In this document: positions 41,828 to 51,388 of the stretch, in pieces
Position numbering within the stretch: position 1 is the stretch's first letter
Layout of the letters: each line of letters opens with the position of its first letter
Assembly (NCBI GenBank): GCA_039818345.1
Contig: JBCBUC010000003.1
Span: forward strand, 1-64,000
Length of the DNA: 64,000 nucleotides
Direction: 5' to 3'
DNA from: Parvularcula sp039818345
Lineage (GTDB): Bacteria > Pseudomonadota > Alphaproteobacteria > Caulobacterales > Parvularculaceae
Made by a program: the position numbers and the translations under genes
Notes under the pieces: generated by a model
The model's database searches: none
Seen by the model: the letters and a program-made list of their open reading frames with translations, nothing else
Told to the model about the DNA's origin: nothing

Positions 41828-43911
41828 TACCGGCCAGGCGCGGCGTCCTCCCATCGCGGTACCGGCATCGGCTTGAGCTGTTGGTCCGCGAACAGCGGCG
41901 CCTGGTCATCATAATGCGGAGAGTTCGGTCGTCCCATGGCCGCGCCTAAAGGATAGATTGTCTCCGCGGTCATCGAACCATCCGGGTACCAATTCACATA
42001 GTAAATGTAACTGTCACCAAAACCGGCAGCTACGCGGCCGTCATCCTCGTCGAGCCAATAAAGGGCGCGCAAGGCGTCCGGCCCGCCGGTAAGCGGTAAG
42101 TCCTCATCCCCGCGACGTAACCGGACGACATCAGTAAACGGCGGATCAAGGCGACCAAAATGTTTGCGTAACCGCTCAACGGCACTGCTCAACGCAGCCT
42201 CAGGCCCCAAAACCTCTGTCCAACCCCGCGTCTCCGCATAAAGCTGATGAAGGATGAGACCGGCAAGAGCATCGGCGCGCCCCCGCCCATCAAGGGTATA
42301 ATCCCATTGGCGCAAAAGAGCTTCAGCCTCGGGCTCACCACTCGAGCCATTGAGCGACGTGATGAAATCGACCATCATCTTGCCGATCGACGACGTTTGA
42401 TCATAGGCCGTATCGTATTTGACACGGTCGATCGATGGACGATCAAACATGTCGAGCTCTTCTAATAGGTCAATCGCGCGCAAGATCCGATTGCTGATCT
42501 TTGTCTCTATACCATAGAGCTCAGCATAATCCTCAACGACCATGTCATGGGCGGGCGACGTCGCCAAAAATGGCGTGTTGTTCGCGTTGACGATGTAGCC
42601 GGATTCTGGGTTTACCAAGAATGGGATCATGCTCTGCGGTGCATAATCGGTCCACAGAAAAGAAGGATCATCACCAGGCAAAACACCGGACCAGTCGATC
42701 GCTGGCGACCTGTCCGGGAACGACGCATTATAGAGATAGGCGATATTCCCCTCACGGTCCGCATAAACGAAGTTGGTCGCCGGGATCGCCTGCATCGCCA
42801 TCACCTCGCGCCATTCATCAAACGACTGCGCTTTGTTGAGAAGGTAGTACTGCTCCATATGCCGAACTTCACCCATGCCAGCATAGCGAAAGGCAAACGC
42901 TCCGTTGTCGTTTTTGATCACTGGGCCGTGAACGGACCGATAGACGGTTTGTCTGATCGGTAACACCAAGGGGCCAAAACGCACCTTGAGCCAGACCTTC
43001 TTTTCGACAAGCGGGCGCCAGCCGCCATCATATCTATATTGGTCGCCAGCGTCATTGAGCTCGAGCTCAAAGATATCTGTCAGATCAGGCACGTTCACGG
43101 TGTTGGTCCAGCCCAGGTTCTCATTGTACCCCATAAGGATAAAAGGCACGCCAGGGAAAAGGGCGCCAGCGATCGACCAGCCCTCGCCCGACGCCACGCG
43201 GGCCTCATACCAGGCCGCGGGACCTTCCCAAGGCTGGTGGGAATTAGAAATCAACATGGTCGAACCGTCGGCCATGCGGGATGGTGCAAACGCAAAAGCG
43301 TTCGACCCGCGCCGCTCTGGTCCCGTCGAGTGCGGTATCTCGCGGCTTTCGAAAAGATCCTGGACGACATCATCAACGCCAAAGAAGAGCGGTGAGACCA
43401 AGACAAAGCCGCCAACAATATCGGATGCCCGTACGGGGAACATTTGATGGCGGAGCACTTCTTCTGGATGCTCGAAAGCAAAGGCATTGATGCCGTCGGC
43501 ATAGGCCTGCGCCATCGCTTTGGTCTCTGGCGAGACCAGATGCCAAGAACGACGAAGCTGTTCATCGACGGCGATCAGGTGCTTAAAATAATCAGCGACC
43601 GCCCCTTCCTGGCCGGTGATCGCCCCCAATTGACCACGAACAGCCGCTAGTCGATGCTGAATAGTTTCAAAGTCATCTTCTGCATGAGCAATCGCGAGAC
43701 CGTAGGCTGTGGCCGGGTCAGTCTCTCCGTAAATGGTAGGTACACCGAAAGAATCGCGCTCAATGCGAAAGGCTGCTGGCGGGCCATACTCTTCAAGAGC
43801 GGCGAACTTTTCCCAACGTGCGACCTGTGAGCCAATGATCAGCGTGCCCGTTAAGGCAAAAAGAATAACGCCGACTAGGCGCCCTAAACGTGCGAACATA
43901 CGCTTCCCCAT
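41824..43911 (-). CDS. penicillin acylase-family (Ntn-hydrolase) protein
   Basis: A 695-residue protein with an N-terminal signal/anchor (GVILFALTGTLIIG) and a single chain encoding both subunits. The internal cleavage site precedes the catalytic serine in RGSNAFAF. Conserved surroundings are HLxFD-like ISNSHQPWEGP, GVPFILMGYNENLGWTNT, and the C-terminal GDSYIYYVNWYPDGS. Family members are periplasmic amidases that autoprocess and cleave acyl-amides, including beta-lactams or acyl-homoserine lactones; the substrate here is unknown. Confidence 0.88.
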   Translation of the reverse strand: MGKRMFARLGRLVGVILFALTGTLIIGSQVARWEKFAALEEYGPPAAFRIERDSFGVPTIYGETDPATAYGLAIAHAEDDFETIQHRLAAVRGQLGAITGQEGAVADYFKHLIAVDEQLRRSWHLVSPETKAMAQAYADGINAFAFEHPEEVLRHQMFPVRASDIVGGFVLVSPLFFGVDDVVQDLFESREIPHSTGPERRGSNAFAFAPSRMADGSTMLISNSHQPWEGPAAWYEARVASGEGWSIAGALFPGVPFILMGYNENLGWTNTVNVPDLTDIFELELNDAGDQYRYDGGWRPLVEKKVWLKVRFGPLVLPIRQTVYRSVHGPVIKNDNGAFAFRYAGMGEVRHMEQYYLLNKAQSFDEWREVMAMQAIPATNFVYADREGNIAYLYNASFPDRSPAIDWSGVLPGDDPSFLWTDYAPQSMIPFLVNPESGYIVNANNTPFLATSPAHDMVVEDYAELYGIETKISNRILRAIDLLEELDMFDRPSIDRVKYDTAYDQTSSIGKMMVDFITSLNGSSGEPEAEALLRQWDYTLDGRGRADALAGLILHQLYAETRGWTEVLGPEAALSSAVERLRKHFGRLDPPFTDVVRLRRGDEDLPLTGGPDALRALYWLDEDDGRVAAGFGDSYIYYVNWYPDGSMTAETIYPLGAAMGRPNSPHYDDQAPLFADQQLKPMPVPRWEDAAPGRY

Positions 43912-43962
43912 CTCATCTTTTTTTTGAAGTGTAGGGGCAGGCGACGCTTGAAGGAACCGTCT

Positions 43963-46536
43963 TTATTCGGCGGCCATAAACTGCTCAGCAGGTCCATCGG
44001 TGGGCAAATGGCACGTCACCGTTGTGCCCTCGTCTTCACGGCTGGCGAGCCGGACAAAGCCGCCATGTAAGCCAACAAAACTGTTCACGAGCGCAAGGCC
44101 AACGCCCGCGCCCGCGCCGGGGCCCGCCGCCTCATACCGTTCAAAGACCTTCGCTTGATCAGCAGGAGTGACACCGCGGCCGGTATCCGTGACCCATAGG
44201 CGCACCATATCGCCATCCCGTTCCGCGCCAATGGTCACTTCGCCGCCGGGACCGGTGAACTGGAACGCGTTGGCGAGGAGGTTGAAGAGAACCTGTTTGA
44301 GACGACGCTCATCGCCGCGGATCTCCCCGACACTATCATCGCACTCAATCGTCAGCTTGATCTCGCTATCCTCAGCCTTGAGCGCCGCGTAGGTTTTCGC
44401 GTTTTCCATCAGAGAGCGGACTTCAAGCATGCCCATCTCAAGATCGAGCTGGCCTGCATCCACTGCCGCCAGATCAATGATATCATCGACGAGGTCGAGC
44501 AATTTAAGAGACGATGCCACGATCGCCGCCGTGTAGTCCTTCTGCCGATCCGTCAGGGGACCAGCGAACTCGTTCTCCAAGACCTCAGCAAAACCTTTGA
44601 TCACATTGAGCGGATCACGCAGCTGATAGGAAATATGGTTCGTGAACCGCGTTTTGATGCGGTCTGCCTCTTCAAGGATTTGATTGCGAACCTCGAGCTC
44701 TTTTTGCCGCTCTTGGCTATCGGTCATGTCAATGAAGCTGACCAAGGTCGCGCCGTCAGGCAGGGGCGAGGTGGCATAAGCCATCCACCGGCCATCTTTA
44801 AGCCGGAAGGGGCCACCCGCTTCGGTCTGCCGGTCCTGCGGCGAGAAACTGACGATCCGCCGCTTCATGGCCTTAAAGTCATCCATGGCGTTCGGCGCCA
44901 TATCAACAAACTCAGCGGAAAGACGATCAAAGTGCGGAGCGTTCTCTAGCTCTTCTTCAGAAAGCCCCCAAAGGTCGAGGAAGGATTGATTAAAGAGCGC
45001 CATGCGGCCATCGGCGCCAAAGACAGCCACGCCTTCGCTCAAATTGTTGAGCGTTGCGCGCTGCACCTTGATCTGGGTCTGATAGAGGGTCTGCAGCTCC
45101 ACAGTCTGGGTGATGTCTTCAAAGACAATCGCGATGCCCCCTAGCGCATGGCGGCGCGTGGCAACACGCAACGTCCGACCACTCGGCAAGCTCCAGATGT
45201 CATCGGGCTCAGCATCATTGTTACCATCATCCGTGTAAACACGGAGCTGGCTTTCCTTCCACTGGGCGAAATCAGCCTGCGCCGGAAGACGTTCTTCGTG
45301 GCGAAGACGATCGAGGATTTCAGCGTGGCTTGGGTTATGGCGAAGCTCGGCCTCTTCAAGCCCCCAAAGCTCCACAAAGCTCTGGTTATAATACTCAAGA
45401 TGCTGATTGGGCCCAAACACCGCGACCGCTGTTCCCAGTTGATCAAGGGTTTGGCGGTGGGCCTCTTGGTGCCGGCGCAGCTCTTCTTGGGCTTTGTCCT
45501 GACGGGTCACATCGATCGCTAGACCCGCCATCGACGCCCGGCCGCCAGCACCGTGCATGGGTTGCTCGATCACCCGCAAGACCCGGCGTTGGCCGCGAAT
45601 GTTAACGCGAATGAGGTCGTCGGCAGCCTTCCGGCCGCTTCGCTCGTGCTCTGTTTTGGCCTTTTCAGCCACTTTGCGGAAACCAGGATCAATCTCGCGC
45701 TGCTCGGCAACCACCTCATCGAGATTGATGGCCTCGACCATCTCGACATAGGCCTTGTTGACCCATTCGATCTTGAGATCCGCATCCCGTCGCCACGCAG
45801 CGATCGGTGCCCGGTCCAAATGATTGAACGCACCGTGTAGGTCTGATGCTTTGTCGCGGGCCTGGCCGACCATGCCTGCTTCTTCCGCCAAGCGCACGGC
45901 CGGGTCAGTCAGCCAGAGCGTCACCTGATCCCCGGCTACACGGCCATCGCACTCAATCGACCGGCCCTCTTCCGTCATCAGTGTGCCTGAGAAGGAGAGA
46001 CCTTCCTGACGGAGGCGGAAGACTTTCGTGCGGAGGGTCTCCGACTTCGACTGCACGTGGTCTTCGGTCACATGCAAATCACCAAAGGCGTCAAGGAGGC
46101 TCTCAGCGGGACGACGGAACGCGTCGGGATCTTTCGAGGCAAAGGTGATCAAGCTGGCAAGCGCGGCAGGTCCGCCAAGCACCCTCGGCGCGCCCCAACC
46201 GTCAATCGCCTCGTCATGGTTTTCTGACCAAACGAGCACGAGGCCGGGGTGGCTAGCGAGAACGGACTCGGACTTTTCAAGCTGCGCTTCCATCCGGGCC
46301 AGACGACGGCCCCAGTCAGACGTGATGTGACGGCTCGCCGATGCTGTCCGGATCGCCCATAAAAGAGCAGCCAGGGCGAAGAACACCGCACCTGCCGTCA
46401 CCGCATAGGTCGGATTAATGGCCATCATGGCCGTGCCGAACTGCGCTGACCCGCCGCTTTGCATCAGCAAGACAGCAAGGCTCAGCGTGAGCGCCGCAAA
46501 AACGGCGATGATGCTACCCTGAAGCGCGGCTTTCAT
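43963..46536 (-). CDS. divL: DivL-like pseudo-histidine kinase (tyrosine in the H-box)
   Basis: An 857-residue protein with two N-terminal transmembrane helices (~8-25 and ~45-65), several PAS domains (~95-600), a dimerisation domain and a HATPase domain (NLLANAFQFTGPGG, VTDTGRGV, GAGVGLALV). The dimerisation box reads ISYQLRDPL with Tyr637 where a kinase has His. This is the defining feature of DivL, the cell-cycle regulator that feeds CckA and CtrA. C. crescentus DivL (~770 aa, Tyr550) is similar. The ATG at 46536 follows GGAG; the GTG at 46548 lies within that site. Confidence 0.9.
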   Translation of the reverse strand: MKAALQGSIIAVFAALTLSLAVLLMQSGGSAQFGTAMMAINPTYAVTAGAVFFALAALLWAIRTASASRHITSDWGRRLARMEAQLEKSESVLASHPGLVLVWSENHDEAIDGWGAPRVLGGPAALASLITFASKDPDAFRRPAESLLDAFGDLHVTEDHVQSKSETLRTKVFRLRQEGLSFSGTLMTEEGRSIECDGRVAGDQVTLWLTDPAVRLAEEAGMVGQARDKASDLHGAFNHLDRAPIAAWRRDADLKIEWVNKAYVEMVEAINLDEVVAEQREIDPGFRKVAEKAKTEHERSGRKAADDLIRVNIRGQRRVLRVIEQPMHGAGGRASMAGLAIDVTRQDKAQEELRRHQEAHRQTLDQLGTAVAVFGPNQHLEYYNQSFVELWGLEEAELRHNPSHAEILDRLRHEERLPAQADFAQWKESQLRVYTDDGNNDAEPDDIWSLPSGRTLRVATRRHALGGIAIVFEDITQTVELQTLYQTQIKVQRATLNNLSEGVAVFGADGRMALFNQSFLDLWGLSEEELENAPHFDRLSAEFVDMAPNAMDDFKAMKRRIVSFSPQDRQTEAGGPFRLKDGRWMAYATSPLPDGATLVSFIDMTDSQERQKELEVRNQILEEADRIKTRFTNHISYQLRDPLNVIKGFAEVLENEFAGPLTDRQKDYTAAIVASSLKLLDLVDDIIDLAAVDAGQLDLEMGMLEVRSLMENAKTYAALKAEDSEIKLTIECDDSVGEIRGDERRLKQVLFNLLANAFQFTGPGGEVTIGAERDGDMVRLWVTDTGRGVTPADQAKVFERYEAAGPGAGAGVGLALVNSFVGLHGGFVRLASREDEGTTVTCHLPTDGPAEQFMAAE

Positions 46537-46642
46537 GCCTGCTGGCACTCCTGTTCATCAGGGGGCGAATCACGCCCACTCACCTGTTGAGCACCCCAAG
46601 GGTCAACAAGTCGTTAATCTCTATGAAGAGGTGCTTACTGTG

Positions 46643-46654
46643 CTTCGCGCGAAG
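46643..46654. repeat. 12-bp perfect palindrome upstream of divL
   Basis: CTTCGCGCGAAG is a perfect palindrome in the 140-base gap between the aminopeptidase stop and divL. Given the GC content it could arise by chance, but its position fits a divL operator or a terminator for the aminopeptidase transcript. No T-run follows. Confidence 0.3.
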
Positions 46655-46676
46655 AGCGAAAGCTCCAGAATAACGA

Positions 46677-48029
46677 TCACTGCGATTGTCGGGAAAACTC
46701 TCGTTCAAGCGCCGTAAAGATCGCCCGAAGGGTCAGCGCCTCGCCGCCCTTGGGTCGTCCCGGCAGGGACGAAGGGTTCCAGGCAAACGTGTCGATATGG
46801 GTAAAACTGCCCTCACCCGCAAAGCGCTTGAGAAAAAGCGCCGCAGTGATCGAGCCAGCAAAAGGGGTGGAGGCGGCATGGTTCACATCGGCAATGTCGG
46901 AACGCAGATACGAATTGTAGCGCTCCCAAAAAGGCATCGGCCAAAGTGGATCGCCAACCTCCATCCCTGCGGCACAAATCGCCTGCTGAAAGACAGGATC
47001 GGTCGAATAAATTGGGGGCAGGTCAGGGCCGAGCGCCACGCGGGCGGCACCGGTCAGCGTCGCAAGGGTCAGGGTGCGATCAGGCTCATCCTCCATCGCC
47101 AGGGCAATCGCATCCGCCAACACAAGGCGGCCTTCTGCATCCGTGTTGGAGATTTCCACCGACTGGCCAGCGCGGGAGGGAAAAACATCGCCGGGCCGAA
47201 ACGCCGACCCAGAGATCGCGTTCTCGACGGCGGGGATCAGAAGATGGAGGGACATCGGAAGCTCTTTCGCCATGATCAGCTGCGCCAAGCCGATGGCCGT
47301 CGCCGCGCCCCCCATGTCCTTTTTCATCAGCGCCATGCCCTTGCCGTTTTTCAGGTTGAGCCCGCCGCTGTCGAAACAGACGCCCTTCCCGATCAGCGCA
47401 AGGGAGTTCGGGTGATGTTGACCCCAGCGAAGCGACAGGAGCCGCGGAGGAATCGCTGCGGCACGACCAACCGCGTGGATTAGCGGAAAGCCTGTCTCCA
47501 GCGCGGCACCGCTGATTGAGGACACCTCTGCGCCATACCGCTCACCAAGATCCAAAACGGCCGTCTCCAGCGCATCGGGGCCCATGTCCTCCGCCGGTGT
47601 GTTGATCAGATCACGGCTCAGCCAGGTCGCAGCGGCCTTGGTGTTGGCATCGTCCGCGAGCTTCGCATCATCAACGAGCAGGGTTGGGGCCGCAGCGCGA
47701 TCAGGCAAATATCGGGCGAACCGATAAGCGCCCAGCGCGAACCCCAAAATCGCTAGATCCTTCCGCACACCATCAGGCATCGTGGCCAGACGATAGTCAC
47801 CTTGCGGAAGGCGCATGGCGGCGGTGCCAAGCGCAAGAGGATCGCTCCCATCGCCCGCACCGATCAAAACCCCGCCGTCGAAATAAGCGACCTGATCAAG
47901 CCCACCATCAAACTGCTGGAGCTCTGCTAATTTCTGCGAGCCGTCAGGCAGCGCGCCGCCGCTTTTGACAAGATAGACCGGCGTCGCCGCTGTTGCACGG
48001 TCTGCGTCCACGGTGATCGGCGATGACAT
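46677..48029 (-). CDS. M17 leucyl aminopeptidase-family protein
   Basis: A 450-residue peptidase with the M17 metal and active-site motifs: GKGVCFDSGGLNLKNGKGM (metal-binding Lys and Asp), NTDAEGRLVLADAIA (the family signature) and the basic MKKDMGGAA segment. M17 enzymes are cytosolic di-zinc or di-manganese aminopeptidases. The N-terminal ~130 residues are divergent from PepA, as in the 'leucyl aminopeptidase family protein' group, so I give no PepA name. It lies immediately upstream of divL in the same orientation. Confidence 0.9.
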   Translation of the reverse strand: MSSPITVDADRATAATPVYLVKSGGALPDGSQKLAELQQFDGGLDQVAYFDGGVLIGAGDGSDPLALGTAAMRLPQGDYRLATMPDGVRKDLAILGFALGAYRFARYLPDRAAAPTLLVDDAKLADDANTKAAATWLSRDLINTPAEDMGPDALETAVLDLGERYGAEVSSISGAALETGFPLIHAVGRAAAIPPRLLSLRWGQHHPNSLALIGKGVCFDSGGLNLKNGKGMALMKKDMGGAATAIGLAQLIMAKELPMSLHLLIPAVENAISGSAFRPGDVFPSRAGQSVEISNTDAEGRLVLADAIALAMEDEPDRTLTLATLTGAARVALGPDLPPIYSTDPVFQQAICAAGMEVGDPLWPMPFWERYNSYLRSDIADVNHAASTPFAGSITAALFLKRFAGEGSFTHIDTFAWNPSSLPGRPKGGEALTLRAIFTALEREFSRQSQ

Positions 48030-48094
48030 GACGGTTCTCCCGCGAGAAAAGGATCAATTGTCATAGGCCGGTTGGACAGGCGGGCACAATGCGA

Positions 48095-48667
48095 TCAACG
48101 CGAAGGAAGGCGATGTTTCCACTGATCGGGCTCGAACCGTCGCTCAATCACATCGCCTAATGACGGATCGAAATCCGCAGGACCGATCGACGAACCCAGC
48201 GCCACGCGGTTGGCGGTCAAGATTGAGCGCTGCCTTGTGTCCTTGAAACGCTGCAACTCGGTCACCCGTACAGCGAACGTCATGCGCACTTGGCCGTTCT
48301 CTTCTGGATCAATTGCCAGCACCGGCAGGTCCTCAAAAAGAGGTTCCGTGCCCTGCCAATCGAAGATGTCCACTCGGTCACCTGGAAAAATCAAAACTTG
48401 GCCTTCGCGCGGAGCAATCACCGCGCTCGCAACGTCTTCCCCACTATAAAGCCGTTGGGACAGCTTCGTGCCGCGATTGGGATCTCGGGCGGAAAGACGC
48501 GATCCGACGCTTGCTTTTAGGGGCTCTGCAATGTCGGCGAGGTCAGCAGAACTTGCGGTCTCGCGGGTCATCACGACAAGCACCACAGACCCGATCGCCA
48601 ACATGACGAGAGCATCAACGAGCAAGATACGCAGCCTGCGGAACAAGAACAACCTCCCCCGGTTCAT
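48095..48667 (-). CDS. membrane-anchored protein with a CpaB/RcpC-like motif
   Basis: A 190-residue protein with a basic N-terminus and one transmembrane helix (ILLVDALVMLAIGSVVLVVM), the rest probably periplasmic. The stretch VLIFPGDRVDIFD resembles the PGDRVDV signature of the CpaB/RcpC pilus-assembly family, but the protein is shorter and no Flp-pilus genes are nearby. Treat the resemblance as a hint only. It is not closely spaced to its neighbours. Confidence 0.55.
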   Translation of the reverse strand: MNRGRLFLFRRLRILLVDALVMLAIGSVVLVVMTRETASSADLADIAEPLKASVGSRLSARDPNRGTKLSQRLYSGEDVASAVIAPREGQVLIFPGDRVDIFDWQGTEPLFEDLPVLAIDPEENGQVRMTFAVRVTELQRFKDTRQRSILTANRVALGSSIGPADFDPSLGDVIERRFEPDQWKHRLPSR

Positions 48668-48711
48668 CGAAGGGCTGGCAAGATCTCTACAGGGCTGTGA
48701 AAAAATTCAGG

Positions 48712-48828
48712 TTAAACCAGGGATACAAAAACCACTGAGATTGCGAGCAACAGATTGAGAAGCAAAGCAATGTCCATAGAATTGAGAAAGATTGCTTGCG
48801 TCTTCGTTGATTTCTTCTTGGCCACCAC
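48712..48828 (-). CDS. possible 38-residue single-pass membrane microprotein
   Basis: A small frame beginning with GTG at 48828 after GGAGG (five-base spacing). It would encode a basic N-terminus (KKKSTKT) and a C-terminal hydrophobic helix (MDIALLLNLLLAISVVFVSLV). The frame continues upstream to 48969, but that part overlaps the acyl-ligase 3' end and looks non-coding. Good ribosome-binding site and composition support it; there is no homology evidence. Confidence 0.35.
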   Translation of the reverse strand: MVAKKKSTKTQAIFLNSMDIALLLNLLLAISVVFVSLV

Positions 48829-48874
48829 ACCGTCCTCCGCCGCTATAACGTAACAGCGAAGAATGAAGGGCAGC

Positions 48875-50029
48875 TTAGGAATCAGCCCTAAACCGGTAAA
48901 TTCTTGGTCGCTCAGCAGGGCGCAATTTGCTGCGACACCACTCATCAATAGCCCAGGCCATGTCCTCATCGGGCTCTAAGCCTGGCGCCACCGTGATATC
49001 GGCGATCAGACGGTCAAGGGCACCAGACCGGCGTGACAGCCGCACATCGCAGTTCACCACGCCAGGATGCTCAGCGATGACCTCGCTAATCTGCGCTGGG
49101 AAGACGTTGATGGCGCCAATCTGCACAGCGCCGTCACGGCGGCCGGCGAGCCTGAACGCGCGTTTTCCGTCCCACTCCACGTCATCCATAGGGATAAGAC
49201 GCAAGGACCGCCCATCGGGGCGCTGCCGGATGATCGCATCGCCATCTCGCTCCCAGTGATCGAAGAGCACAAAGGGCTCGCTTTGTGAGTCCCGCCAGCC
49301 AACCACACCGGTCTCGGTTGAACCATAAAGCTCTCGGATCGCGCCAAGGCCCCGTTGGCGGAGCTTTTGCGCAAGGTCCATGGTTAGCGCCTCACCAAAG
49401 GAGAGCGCCACGACATTGCCCGGGATCTCAGGAAGGGTTGTCGCCAAATACCGCCACAGGGTCGGCGTCGCCACGACGAGATCGCCGAAGGTCAACTTAT
49501 CAGAGAGCTCATCCGGGGTCAGACGACGGGCATCAAGGCTATCGACCCGCTGCAGATTGGGCGCGATCAACACACTGACCAAGCCGAGAAGCGAATGGGT
49601 CGGCACCATTGAGATGGTCCGCCTACGGCCTGCAAGCAGCGACGCGACAGCCGCCCCATCTTGAAAGACATCGTCAGCAGAATGGCGGGATGATGCTTCG
49701 CCGCTTTGTGTCGCAGGATAAAATGTGAAGGACACAAGCTCATCCCGTACAAGGCCGGCAAGGCGCGACGCCCAATCACCGATCGTGTCCCCCGGCGCGG
49801 TCGTCAAAAGAGCCTCGTCGAGCCCAAAAAATTCAGCGGCGCGCGCTGCACAACCTGCTTGTTGTTCGGGGGTCGCCTCGATCCCCCCAGCGCCCAATTT
49901 GGTCGACCCGTCCCAACCGGAATGCACCAAGGTTTCGATGTATCGGACATGGCGACGGGCGAGCTCATCGGCGATGAGCGAGCCAAGGATTTGGGTGATT
50001 TTATCTTCGGTGAAGCTGAAACTTTTCAT
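48875..50029 (-). CDS. AMP-dependent synthetase/ligase-like protein in the pab operon
   Basis: A 384-residue acyl-adenylate-forming family member, short for the family. It has a degenerate phosphate loop (SFTFYPATQSGEAS, near residues 100-115), the A5-type motif ELYGSTETG (~234-241) and the A8-like GRRDGAVQIGAINVFPAQ. The C-terminus ends in LRPAERPRIYRFRADS without the usual catalytic lysine after a P-x-x-x-x-G-K. It therefore resembles small aryl/acyl ligases rather than full acyl-CoA synthetases. Its ATG overlaps the pabC stop (ATGA), so it is cotranslated with p-aminobenzoate genes. A role activating p-aminobenzoate or a related aryl acid is an inference from context. Confidence 0.75.
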   Translation of the reverse strand: MKSFSFTEDKITQILGSLIADELARRHVRYIETLVHSGWDGSTKLGAGGIEATPEQQAGCAARAAEFFGLDEALLTTAPGDTIGDWASRLAGLVRDELVSFTFYPATQSGEASSRHSADDVFQDGAAVASLLAGRRRTISMVPTHSLLGLVSVLIAPNLQRVDSLDARRLTPDELSDKLTFGDLVVATPTLWRYLATTLPEIPGNVVALSFGEALTMDLAQKLRQRGLGAIRELYGSTETGVVGWRDSQSEPFVLFDHWERDGDAIIRQRPDGRSLRLIPMDDVEWDGKRAFRLAGRRDGAVQIGAINVFPAQISEVIAEHPGVVNCDVRLSRRSGALDRLIADITVAPGLEPDEDMAWAIDEWCRSKLRPAERPRIYRFRADS

Positions 50030-50823
50030 GCTTCCCTTGTCTCCGCCGCCCGCAGGGCATCCGTCAAGACACTTAGGTCATGGGGGGCGGTGAGAGGAGT
50101 ACCTTCAAGCTGGATTGGCTCAACGCCGATCAAACTGTTGGTCCTTGCAAGAGCATGGGTACGGATGGTTTCGATCGTCACCGGCGCTTCTGTGACGAGC
50201 CCCGCCTCGATCAGCACCTCCCGCACAATGCCGGGCAAAAGCCCAGTGCCAACCGGCGGGGTAACCCACCCATCCGGCGTCCCAACGAGAAGGTTCGCGC
50301 AACTCGTTGACGCAGGCTCACCCCTATTGTTGAGCATGATGGCATCGTCAGCACCCGCGGCTTGGGCCTCGATGCGAGCGATGACTTGGTCCGCATAGCT
50401 CACACATTTCATGCGGCTGAGCGGTGAGCCTTCGTTGCGGCGAACCGTAGCGATGATCGCCGTTCGAGACGCGGGCTGGCGTGGTCCTGCGTTAGAAACA
50501 GACACCAAGCTTCGGTGCTGAGGATCAGACGGCGGCAACAAACCGCGAGGCCCTTCGCCGCGCAAGAGGGTGATCCGCATGGAGGCTGTTTCGCATGCAG
50601 AAGCAGCCTCCCGCGCAATGCCTTCAAGGTCGCTCACATCAATCGCGAAACGAAGCTCGCGCGCCGCTATCTCCATCCGCCTCAGATGCCGTTCAAGCAA
50701 GAGCGGTGCGCCCTTCTCCACACGGAGCGTTTCGAAGAGCCCGTCGCCGAGGAGAACCCCTCTTTCTTGTGCAGGAAAGAGGGGCGCTGCGTCATCAACG
50801 CGTTTTCCGTCAAGCCACAGCAT
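50026..50823 (-). CDS. pabC: aminodeoxychorismate lyase (class IV aminotransferase fold)
   Basis: A 265-residue PLP enzyme with the family start LWLDGKRVDDA... then ERGVLLGDGLFETLRVEKG. The PLP lysine is probably in MKCVSYADQVIA, and the cofactor-binding GTGLLPGIVREVL and NSLIGVEPI segments follow. It converts aminodeoxychorismate to p-aminobenzoate and pyruvate. It could instead be a related D-amino-acid transaminase, but pabA and pabB directly upstream decide the call. Its start overlaps pabA by 14 bases. Confidence 0.88.
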   Translation of the reverse strand: MLWLDGKRVDDAAPLFPAQERGVLLGDGLFETLRVEKGAPLLLERHLRRMEIAARELRFAIDVSDLEGIAREAASACETASMRITLLRGEGPRGLLPPSDPQHRSLVSVSNAGPRQPASRTAIIATVRRNEGSPLSRMKCVSYADQVIARIEAQAAGADDAIMLNNRGEPASTSCANLLVGTPDGWVTPPVGTGLLPGIVREVLIEAGLVTEAPVTIETIRTHALARTNSLIGVEPIQLEGTPLTAPHDLSVLTDALRAAETREA

Positions 50824-51388
50824 CGCTCTCTCCTGTCATCGCAAGAAAATTTTCCATGATTGACCGTCCGCCTTCGGTCAAAAGGGATTCTGGATGAAAC
50901 TGCACCCCAAGATGCGGTGACGCCGGGTGCCGGAAAGCCATCAATTCTTCCGTCTCAGACCAAGCGCTCGGGATCAGATCCGTCGCTGTGATATCGGCAA
51001 TGAGCGCGTGGTAACGACCAGCATCAAAAGGGCACGGCACGTCAGCGAAAAGCGCTGAGCCGTCATGGGTCACGGCGGTGGCGCGCCCATGGATCGGCGT
51101 TCTGGCCGGGACCGTGGCGCCGCCATAGGCTTCAGCAATGGCCAAATGACCAAGACAGACACCCAAGATCGGGGTGCGCGGCAATACGCAAGGAAGGGAT
51201 CGGCACACACCCGCTTCATCGGGAGTGTAAGGACCCGGCGAGAGGACTACACCTTGAGGATCAAGCGCGGCGATCTCCTCTGTAGAAAGATCATCATGGC
51301 GGACAACTTGCGTTTTATAGCCCGCCTCACGGACATACCGCGCGAGCGTCTCGACAAAACTATCGTAGTTATCGATGATAAGGATCAT
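50810..51388 (-). CDS. pabA: aminodeoxychorismate synthase, glutamine amidotransferase subunit
   Basis: A 192-residue class I glutamine amidotransferase: IDNYDSF at the start, the nucleophile in GVCLGHLAIA, and the C-terminal His-Glu in VQFHPESLLTEGG. It releases ammonia for PabB. TrpG proteins are close relatives, and shared use with anthranilate synthase is possible, but the partner next door is PabB. The ATG at 51388 is inside the 3' end of pabB (20-base overlap); the longer frame to 51580 is a pabB shadow. Confidence 0.9.
   Translation of the reverse strand: MILIIDNYDSFVETLARYVREAGYKTQVVRHDDLSTEEIAALDPQGVVLSPGPYTPDEAGVCRSLPCVLPRTPILGVCLGHLAIAEAYGGATVPARTPIHGRATAVTHDGSALFADVPCPFDAGRYHALIADITATDLIPSAWSETEELMAFRHPASPHLGVQFHPESLLTEGGRSIMENFLAMTGESDAVA

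Noticed and set aside
43963..46536. Reading the PAS protein as an ordinary histidine kinase
   Set aside because: The H-box residue is Tyr, so autophosphorylation on histidine is not expected; the DivL assignment fits better.
46686..47483. 265-residue forward frame across the aminopeptidase
   Set aside because: Antisense shadow with basic low-complexity composition; the minus-strand M17 motifs are complete.
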